The translations under genes and the position numbers were made by a program. Shown here in pieces: positions 57,225 to 64,000 of a DNA stretch of 64,000 nt. This DNA comes from Chaenocephalus aceratus (lineage: Eukaryota; Chordata; Actinopteri; Perciformes; Channichthyidae). The stretch is taken from the NCBI GenBank assembly GCA_023974075.1, contig CM043800.1:6973453-7037452 (forward strand). Reading direction: 5' to 3'. Under the pieces are notes generated by a model. That model was not told where the DNA came from, searched no databases, and saw only the letters and a program-made list of their open reading frames with translations. Positions within the stretch are counted from its first letter, which is position 1. Every line of letters begins with the position of its first letter.

Positions 57225-59487
57225 AAATACTAGGGAAATGTTTACTCAGAATTTTCCACACTTGCCCCTGCTAACATCTCAGTAAATGAGCTAGTAGATC
57301 ATTTTAATTCAATAGATAGATAGATTATAAATGCCATTGCTCCAACTAGGGTAAAGGAAGTGACTGGGAAGAACATATCTCCATGGAGAAAGGCCATGAC
57401 CGTGAGAGCAGAAAAAAGAGAATGTCGAAAAGCTGAACGCAGGTGGCGAAAAATAAAATCTCCAGGTTCACTTTGAAATCTATAAAGAGAGACTTGGCCT
57501 TTATGATTTGGAATTGAAAAACGCACGACAGTCTTTCTTCTCTGACATCATTACCAAAAACAAAAACAACGCACGTGCCTTGTTTGCTACCGTCGACAGA
57601 CTAACTAACCCCCCAGTGTCAGTAGCCTCTGAATTTCTATCCACCTTCACTGACAAAATTCAGAAAATCAGACAAGTAGTCAGTGCCTCTGCATCAGGAA
57701 CAGCAAATGTGTTGTCTCTGTGTCCACCTAATATCAATTAAAACACCATGACACAATTCCATCAGATTAATGATAAAAACCTAGAGGACATTATTCAACT
57801 TCTGAAATCCTCCTCCTGCTGCCTTGATATTATTCCAATAAGATGTTTTTCGTTGCATGGCCTCAGATCTACTTCATATAGTAAACAAATATCTTCGCTC
57901 AGGTATTTTTCCACAGGCCCTGAAAACTGCAGTCATTAAACCGCTCTTAAAAAAGAATAATCTAGATGCTTCAGTAATGAACAATTACAGGCCCATATCA
58001 AACCTCCCATTTCTAGGTAAAATCATTGAAAAAGTTGTTTTTCAACAGTTGAGTAATTTCTTGCATTTAAATAGTTGTTTTGATGTGTTCCAGTCAGGCT
58101 TTCGTCCAAACCACAGCACTGAGACTGCTCTTGTAAAGGTCTTTAATGACATCCACTTAAACACAGACAGTGGCAGAACTTCAGTGTTAGTATTATTAGA
58201 TCTCAGTGCTGCGTTTGACACTGTTGACCACAGCATATTACTAGACCGACTGGAAAACTGGGTGGGACTTTCGGAAACAGTTCTAAATTGGTTTGAATCC
58301 TACTTAAAGGACAGAAACAACTTTGTTTCTATAGGTAAATACACATCTGAGTTGACAAATATGACATGTGGGGTACCTCAAGGCTCCATCTTGGGGCCTC
58401 TTTTCTTTAACATCTACATGCTACCACTGGCTCAGATAATGAAAAACAACAAAATAAGTTACCATAGCTATGCGGATGACACACAAATTTACGTAACAAT
58501 TTCACCAGGAGACTATGCTCTAATTCAAACACTGAGTAAGTGCATTGAACAAATCAATGACTGGATGTGTCAGAACTTTCTCCAATTAAACAAAGATAAA
58601 ACTGAGGTAATGGTTTTTGGAGCCAAGGCAGAACATATAAAAGTTAGCGCTGAGCTTCAGTCTGCAATGTTCAAACCAACAGATAAAGACAGAAATCTAG
58701 GTGTAGTCATGGACTCTGACCTGAGTTTCAACAGTCACATTAAAACAGTTACTAAATCAGCCTACTATCACCTAAAGAATATATCTAGGATTAAAAGACT
58801 AATGTCACAGCAGGATTTGGAAAAACTTGTCCATGCTTTTATCTTCAGTAGACTCGACTACTGCAATGGTGTCTTCACAGGTCTCACTAAAAAATCTATT
58901 AGGAAGCTGCAGCTGATTCAGAACGCCGCTGCTCGAGTCCTCACTAACACTAAGAAAGTGGATCACATCACTCCTGTTCTGAAGTCTTTACACTGGCTTC
59001 CTGTGTGTCAAAGAATACATTTCAAAATACTGCTGCTGGTTTATAAAGCACTGAATGGTTTAGGCCCAAAATACATTTCTGACCTCCTGCTAAATGATGA
59101 ACCATCCAGATCTCTCAGGTCTTCAGGGACTGGTCAGCTTTCTGTCCCCAGAGTCAGAACTAAACATGGAGAAGCAGCGTTCAGTTATTATGCTCCAAAC
59201 ATCTGGAACAAACTCCCAGAAACCTGCAGGTCTGCTGCAACTCTTACTACTTTTAAATCCAGCAAGAAGACTTTTCTTTTTGTCGCTGCTTTTAATTGAA
59301 CTATTCATATCTTAGACTGCACTGTAACTTTTATCCATGTATTTCTTCTTTTAATGTTTATTTTATTATCTTTTCTTTTTAATGACTGATTTTAAATGCC
59401 ATTTTCTTAATGTCTTTCGTTTTTTGTAAAGCACTTTGAATGGCCTTGTGTTGAAAGGTGTTGTATAAATAAACTTGCCTTGCCTTG
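57225..59487 (+). mobile_element. L2-type LINE in a rev3l intron
   Basis: Linker fragments (57330-57740), RT ORF (57857-59299) and the fish L2 tail (AAGCACTTTGAATGGCCTTG ... AATAAACTTGCCTTGCCTTG). Endonuclease missing, so 5'-truncated; exact 5' edge uncertain. Confidence 0.85.
57857..59299 (+). CDS. L2 reverse transcriptase, 480 codons, long intact frame
   Basis: RT fingers (NNYRPISNLPFLGKIIEK, about residue 43), motif A (LLDLSAAFDTVDH, about 115), motif B (GVPQGSILGPLFF, about 175), catalytic YADDTQIYV (about 206), thumb (RNLGVVMDSDLSFNSH) and the C-terminal domain (LIQNAAARVLTNTKK, HWLPVCQRIHFK, APNIWNKLP). No stop through 480 codons. The protein normally begins upstream; a +1 frame break at about 57840 separates it from the linker (57748-57850). 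One of the youngest-looking LINE copies in the window. Confidence 0.88.
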   Translation: MASDLLHIVNKYLRSGIFPQALKTAVIKPLLKKNNLDASVMNNYRPISNLPFLGKIIEKVVFQQLSNFLHLNSCFDVFQSGFRPNHSTETALVKVFNDIHLNTDSGRTSVLVLLDLSAAFDTVDHSILLDRLENWVGLSETVLNWFESYLKDRNNFVSIGKYTSELTNMTCGVPQGSILGPLFFNIYMLPLAQIMKNNKISYHSYADDTQIYVTISPGDYALIQTLSKCIEQINDWMCQNFLQLNKDKTEVMVFGAKAEHIKVSAELQSAMFKPTDKDRNLGVVMDSDLSFNSHIKTVTKSAYYHLKNISRIKRLMSQQDLEKLVHAFIFSRLDYCNGVFTGLTKKSIRKLQLIQNAAARVLTNTKKVDHITPVLKSLHWLPVCQRIHFKILLLVYKALNGLGPKYISDLLLNDEPSRSLRSSGTGQLSVPRVRTKHGEAAFSYYAPNIWNKLPETCRSAATLTTFKSSKKTFLFVAAFN

Positions 59488-59525
59488 CATAAACACACCA
59501 CTCATGCTTGATTGTCTGCACACAG

Positions 59526-59741
59526 ATCCAGAAGGCTTCCTGCTTCTCGGTGGTGGGGGGAGATGAGGTTGGGAGGAAGGGGACTATCTCGCAGTACTTC
59601 ACCACGCTTCACTGCCCCGTGTGTGACGAGCTGACCCAGCTCGGTGTGTGTTCGCGGTGCCGCACCGAGCCGCAGCGCGTCGCAGTCACACTCCACCAGG
59701 ACATGAGACAATGGGAGAGACAGCAGGAGCAGCTGCTGAAG
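59526..59741 (+). CDS. rev3l: rev3l, penultimate exon: DNA polymerase zeta catalytic subunit
   Basis: A 216 bp phase-0 exon between AG (59524-59525) and GTGAGA (59742). Reads IQKASCFSVVGGDEVGRKGT, ISQYFTTLHCPVCDELTQLG, then VCSRCRTEP and a helix ending RQQEQLLK. This is the start of the REV3L C-terminal domain, with the CysA zinc module Cys-x2-Cys ... Cys-x2-Cys. REV3L is the B-family catalytic subunit of Pol zeta, which extends from mismatched or damaged primer ends in translesion synthesis with REV7 and, through this C-terminal region, POLD2/POLD3. Upstream exons are outside or hidden behind the transposons and gap. An L2 LINE ends 38 bp before the exon. Confidence 0.95.
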
Positions 59742-60061
59742 GTGAGACCCCCGCCCAGCAAAAACACAGGGAGTAATCATTTGTCCAATGTGTTTTTTAT
59801 AAGAAAAAGTACTATTAATTTAAAATAATGACCTAAGTTTTCTTAAAGCTCCTCTTTTTCTTTCATGTAACATTTCAAACAATGAATGTATTAATGTTGA
59901 GAGTTTGTGTGTTTTGATATAAAACAAATTAAATGTGTACAAGTCTGTTTGAAGCGACCTTTGATCATAACTGTGATAAGACGGTTAGCTTGATGGCTGG
60001 GTGAGGCTATTATCAGATCGCTTTGATATCTTGCACTCAAGAGCTTCTACCGTGTAATAAG

Positions 60062-60063
<2 letters not shown>

Positions 60064-60124
<61 letters not shown>
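60064..60124. repeat. (TG)n at the 3' splice site of the last rev3l intron
   Basis: About 30 TG units running to 4 nt before the acceptor AG (TCCAG|GT, 60128). It occupies the place of the polypyrimidine tract. Confidence 0.95.
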
Positions 60125-60126
<2 letters not shown>

Positions 60127-60128
60127 AG

Positions 60129-60269
60129 GTGTGTAGGAACTGCACTGGCAGTGCCGAGCGGCAGGTGTCCTGTGTGTCCCTGGACTGCCCTGTCCTCTAC
60201 AAGCTGTCCCGGGTCAACAGACAGATCTCCAAGGCCCCCTACCTGCGGCAGCTGCTGGAGCAGTTCTGA
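60129..60269 (+). CDS. rev3l: rev3l, last exon: CysB [4Fe-4S] motif and C-terminus
   Basis: A 141 bp exon: 46 codons plus TGA at 60267-60269. Reads VCRNCTGSAERQ, VSCVSLDCPVLYKLSRVNRQ, then SKAPYLRQLLEQF. Cys-x2-Cys ... Cys-x4-Cys is the CysB motif that binds a [4Fe-4S] cluster in B-family polymerases. The last residues closely follow the vertebrate REV3L C-terminus. Phase 0 with the preceding exon. Complete and undamaged. Confidence 0.96.
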   Translation: MCRNCTGSAERQVSCVSLDCPVLYKLSRVNRQISKAPYLRQLLEQF

Positions 60270-60813
60270 TTGGCTCCCGGCGTCCTGCTCACTTGGTGCT
60301 ATGTGCTGCCCCCCCCTTCCCCATATCAGTGTTTAATTGTCCACTCAGTTGTAAAGGTTTCATTGAGCCCTGGTGGGTCTTCATGTGTCTTGTGACTGTT
60401 GTTCGTTTGACTGTGTGTCTGCATAAGCTGCTGCGAGTGAAGCTGACCCTGGATCTGATGCACAATGACCTGTTGTGTCTCGTAGCAATGTGAAGGAGCT
60501 CCTCACTAATCTCCAGAACTCACTACATTCAGACCACTAATAGATTTCCCTTCATATTGTATGGACTGCAGTCTTTGTGTCGATAGTTCCTGTCGAGCTC
60601 CGTCTCTAATCTCATAAAGCTCCAGCCACGAATGCATCAATACTGTTATTGTGCATTCTGTTTGAGGATGCCACTTTTCATGATTGTACTGATGTTCATT
60701 TGGCAGACATGACACTTTGTACTCTACAGTGTAGGAACTGGAAACTATTTTGTTTTTTCTACGAATCTGGGACTGTTGCAATACTGTATTTTGATAATTG
60801 ATGTCATAAAGAG

Positions 60814-60819
60814 TTTATT
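60814..60819 (-). terminator. mfsd4b: Candidate poly(A) signal of mfsd4b
   Basis: AATAAA on the minus strand (TTTATT on plus), about 670 bp after the mfsd4b stop. If used, the two 3' ends overlap by roughly 150 bp. Confidence 0.35.
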
Positions 60820-60940
60820 GTTTCCTTGTGCATATGTGGTCAAGTGAACATTTTCCATTTTCTGCGCAAAAGAATTAAACCATGTTGAGATCCAATCTTC
60901 AATTCTGCAAACAGCCATACAGGATCTGTGTATTTGTATA

Positions 60941-60946
60941 AATAAA
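60941..60946 (+). terminator. rev3l: Poly(A) signal AATAAA of rev3l
   Basis: AATAAA followed by AGATATG, about 670 bp after the stop, in an AT-rich stretch. Confidence 0.6.
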
Positions 60947-61485
60947 AGATATGAATGAAGGAGGTGCTCTTGTTTGTTTTTAATGGACATTGCTGTAGGT
61001 GGAGGTTTGAGATTGATATAATAAAATGTAATCAAATGTCTTCTGTCAATGATTCAGTTATAGAAACATGTTGGCAGTGACGACACAGGATGTAGAGATC
61101 CATAGAGCACAGCACGTTACCGAACACGACCACAACTCAATCCACTTCATTCAAATCTTACAGCTATCATCACATCCTGTCCTGCTGTTAGTGAAAACAC
61201 TGCAGCGGTGCAACACATTGGAAACATACTTTTCATTATTGTAGTTGTGTGTCCTTGAGCAAGGCACTGAATTCCGAGTCCTGGGTCCTCTGACCGCTCT
61301 GTGGAGGGAGCAGGCCGACAGACTCCCTGAAGAGAATCCATGCTGTGTCTATTTTCAAACCTCGAGGAGAAATACGCTTCAAAGGAGCCGAGTCGTCACG
61401 CTGAGGATGGTTCCTGAGCTGCACAGGTTCCGCTCAGAGTGAGTGTTGAATGCTAATCCTTTTGTTCAGTGAGGGCTAGAGGGCC

Positions 61486-62777
61486 TCAGTCTCTCTTCTC
61501 TCTGTCCATGGAGAGCAGTAGTTTGCGTCTGGGGGACTCTCCACCCAGGGACATTGTGCTGGAGAAAGAGGCTCCGCCTGCCACCTCCGTCAGGGGGCCG
61601 CTCTCTGTTGGAGCCGTGACGTCGGGGGGAGAGGGAGCCTTGCTGGGGGAACTGATGAGACTAGCTGTGTCATCCATTTCAATCACCTCAAAGTCTGCAT
61701 CATTCCACTGATCCTCCTCCTCCTCCTCCTCCTCCTCGTCCTCCTCCTCATTGGCTCCTGAGTCCAGCAGCGCCTGACGATATTCGCTGTCGTCTGCATC
61801 AGGCCGGCCCCTGACGCGGGGTTTCCTGCTCTGGCTGCTGGGGGCTGAGGCCAGCTTGTACATGACGGGGAAGAGGATGGAGGTGAATGTGGCGGTGATG
61901 AGCGACAGGTACATGAGCAGGGGCTGCTCCGGGAACTGTCCCAGCAGGAAGCCTAAAATAGCAGAAAGCACCATCTCCCCCAACGCGGCCCCCATCACGA
62001 AGACTGCGGCCGTGTGGCCTGTCACTGTGGTGTACTGCTCCAACCAGGAGATGCCGCTGGGAAAGATGGTGGCCATGGAGGCGCCGTACAGACCGGTGCA
62101 GGCCCACACCGCCACCTGCTCCCTGCTGAAGAGGCAGAGCAGCAGGGAGGACAGGGTGGAGCCCACCAGGCTGAGCAGGATCATGGTGCCCGGGTACATG
62201 CAGGCCGCGAAGAAGATAGCCAGCCCCCTGCAGGCAGCAAACGCAGCCCAGAACAGGGCATTGAGCCCGGCCGCCTGGGACTGATGCATGTGGGCGTAGT
62301 CCTTGGCGAAGGTGAAGATGAAGGTGCCGTACGCGTCCTCAGCACCTACATAGGCAAAGAAGAAGAAGAAGAGCAGGGCTATGAGAGCCGTGTGATGTTT
62401 GGCCAACAGGGGCTCCCCCGATGTCTTGCGTGCTTTTTCACGTGACGAGCTGCTGCGACAGGAGAGGATGAAGAAGAGGAGGGAGATGAGGAAGATGAAG
62501 GAGCCAATGACGATGTAGGACCACATGGGTTTGAGGGTGCTGCTGTGGACGTAGCGGATCAGTGTGTGGGCGGCAGGCGCTCTGGTGACCTGCTCCGCGG
62601 GGACAGGAAGTGACGAGTCTGCTGCGAGGACTCCTGCACTGCTGTTGCTGTCAGACCCAAACAGCAGCTTGGCGATGATGGGAGACACGAAGGCCCCGGC
62701 TGCAAAGCTGAAGTGCAGAGCCTGCATGTGGGGGCCCGCCTGCTCCCCCCACGTGTCCAGTATGAGGACGTTACCAA
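61486..62777 (-). CDS. mfsd4b: mfsd4b, last exon: sodium-dependent glucose transporter 1-like
   Basis: Large terminal exon; acceptor CCCCAG at 62778-62783, stop TGA at 61488-61486. Starts by completing Val of DTVGNVLILDTWGEQAG, then gives about eight hydrophobic membrane segments (for example GSFIFLISLLFFILS, ALIALLFFFFFAYVG, MILLSLVGSTLSSLLL, VFVMGAALGEMVLSAILGF) and a cytosolic tail with a poly-Glu run and Ser/Pro-rich end. This is the C-terminal part of a 12-helix major facilitator protein of the MFSD4B/NaGLT1 family, described as Na+-dependent glucose transport in kidney. The neighbour rev3l supports the call, as the two are adjacent in human. Fish can have two mfsd4b copies; I cannot say which. 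Confidence 0.9.
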
Positions 62778-63051
62778 CTGGGGACAGGAAAACCATCGTT
62801 AACACATTTCTGAAAGGCTCCCTTTCAACACAGCAAAACACAAACTCAGTTGCTACATAAGAACTTCTTTTCTTAAGTATTCACTGACGTTTAAAAGTAC
62901 CTAACGGAGGTCAGACTCATCGAGGACACAGTGCGCCACGTATAGTATGGTATGTTAGCGTGTGAACAGCTCAATGTGCAAGAAACTATGTTCAAATCAT
63001 AAAGGAGCAAGATGTCGAACAGCTCATAGAGAAACACGAAGCACCTTTAGT

Positions 63052-63052
63052 G

Positions 63053-63105
<53 letters not shown>
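63052..63105. repeat. (TG)n beside the mfsd4b donor site
   Basis: About 26 TG units on plus, so (CA)n in the transcript, starting 4-5 nt after the donor GTGAAC of the exon at 63110-63226. Confidence 0.95.
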
Positions 63106-63106
<1 letters not shown>

Positions 63107-63109
63107 CAC

Positions 63110-63226
63110 CTGTATCCAGGATCCCTGTGGTCAGCCCGATGCTGGACATGAGGCAGGTGAGGCGCAGAGCCTGCCTACAGAAGGGGATGGCACACATTCC
63201 CACTGAGGTGACCAGCAGAGAGCAGC
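63110..63226 (-). CDS. mfsd4b: mfsd4b, internal exon
   Basis: 117 bp with acceptor CTCAG (63227-63231) and donor GTGAAC (63109-63104). Reads CSLLVTSVGMCAIPFCRQAL then RLTCLMSSIGLTTGILDT: one membrane segment and the start of the next. Codons are split on both sides (Gly and Val) and rejoin correctly with the neighbouring exons. Confidence 0.92.
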
Positions 63227-63240
63227 CTGAGGACAAGCAG

Positions 63241-63312
63241 AGGAGGAGGAGGGAGGAGGGAGGAGGGAGGAGGGAGGAGGAGGGAGGAGGGAGGAGGGAG
63301 GAGGAGGGAGGA
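63241..63312. repeat. (GGA)n/(GGAGGGA)n microsatellite in the mfsd4b intron
   Basis: Pure purine run on plus, so a C/T-rich tract in the transcript, ending about 10 nt upstream of the acceptor at 63227. It acts as an unusually long polypyrimidine tract. Confidence 0.95.
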
Positions 63313-63643
63313 CAGAATCCTTGCGTAACTTTGAAGAACCTTTACTCTCGTTGTTTGATCAAATGTAATGAAGGTTCGTCACAGAATAGTATGAATTAAA
63401 AACTGTGTTCCAAAAATACTATAGCATAATATATCCTCAAAATAAAGAATGTAAAAAATATATATTAGAGCATGGGATTTCAATGTTTAAAAGTCAACAT
63501 AGTGCATCTTAAGAATTATTCAAAATATGTATAGTACGTCAAAAACAGCTTTTCCGCCAGGATGCTGAACTCTCCCCTCCCTCCTACCTCTCCCCCTGCC
63601 CCCATTGGACCTAGATTTGAACACCTCCCCTCCCTCCCACACA

Positions 63644-63644
<1 letters not shown>

Positions 63645-63733
<89 letters not shown>
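63645..63733. repeat. (CA)n microsatellite in the mfsd4b intron
   Basis: About 44 CA units. Confidence 0.97.
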
Positions 63734-63735
<2 letters not shown>

Positions 63736-63840
63736 TGTCGTAATAATAGTTGTCCATCATAAAATAATGTTTTAAAAACACGTATAGTATGGTATGTCAA
63801 AAAATGTGTACAACATATAAACCATGTGTATGAGCGTTAC

Positions 63841-64000
63841 CCAGCAGCAGGTGGGGGCTCATGCAGTCAAAGAGAAGGCCTCCGAACAGGGAGCCCCCAA
63901 TGTAGCCCGCAGAGCGGCCCACGAGGATGTAAGAAAGGTTGCTGATGCTCTTGTTCACATTCACAGCAAGGTCCTCGAACGTGGGGCCGGTGATAGAGAT
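63841..64000 (-). CDS. mfsd4b: mfsd4b exon, continues beyond the window
   Basis: Donor GTAACG at 63840-63835. Reads ISITGPTFEDLAVNVNKSIS, then YILVGRSAGYIGGSLFGGLL and FDCMSPHLLL. The Gly-Arg-Ser-Ala-Gly-Tyr-Ile-Gly-Gly stretch resembles the conserved loop between helices 2 and 3 of major facilitator proteins. The 5' end of the exon is outside the window. Confidence 0.92.

Larger units (their letters stand above)
60270..60960 (+). other. rev3l: rev3l 3' UTR
   Basis: Non-coding from the stop; AATAAA at 60941-60946 is the best poly(A) signal. Short open frames here are chance. Confidence 0.6.

Noticed and set aside
61799..62445. Several overlapping frames opposite mfsd4b
   Set aside because: Antisense and out-of-frame shadows of the GC-rich mfsd4b terminal exon.

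Overview
The window looks like teleost fish nuclear DNA: multi-exon genes with GT/AG introns, long (TG)n arrays, and a transposon mix typical of ray-finned fish (DIRS1-like and Ngaro-like tyrosine-recombinase elements, L2/CR1/RTE LINEs, many hAT families, Kolobok/T2, a tRNA-derived SINE). I cannot name the species. A run of exactly 100 N (55430-55529) is an assembly join of unknown size.

Layout. 1-2863: a DIRS1-like element whose reverse transcriptase is deleted, leaving a gag-recombinase fusion, followed by its terminal repeats. 2864-4070: a short LTR-flanked element with one ORF. 4548-4846: SINE. 6440-10847: a decayed LINE with a 2A-like motif, interrupted by a LINE tail and by a TAA-flanked MITE. 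12853-24118: a decayed, intron-rich, Ginger/GIN-like gene (retroviral-type integrase, then an Ulp1/C48-protease-like domain, then a Cys-x2-Cys exon), interrupted by a 3.6 kb hAT element and carrying an Ngaro-like gag and another hAT in one intron.

24825-45510 is one nested stack of transposons in which almost every layer can be peeled off by its target-site duplication: an outer element; a hAT (25131-28429) holding two more hATs; a 15.4 kb long-inverted-repeat element (28526-43958) whose arms are split by a DIRS element (itself carrying two LINE insertions) and by a Kolobok/T2-like THAP element (itself carrying an L2); and an RTE fragment. Because the long-repeat element is palindromic, each arm holds the empty site for the insertion in the other arm. 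45511-55429 holds more hAT elements, a possible LTR, and an exon-like ORF split by a hAT insertion.

Only the last 4.5 kb holds clear host genes: the final two exons of rev3l (DNA polymerase zeta catalytic subunit; Cys-rich C-terminus) on the plus strand and the last three exons of mfsd4b (sodium-dependent glucose transporter-like MFS protein) on the minus strand, tail to tail. REV3L and MFSD4B are also neighbours in human, so this is conserved synteny. An L2 LINE ends 38 bp before a rev3l exon, and the last rev3l intron ends in a (TG)n tract instead of a polypyrimidine tract. All domain and family calls were read from the sequence by eye; no database search was run.
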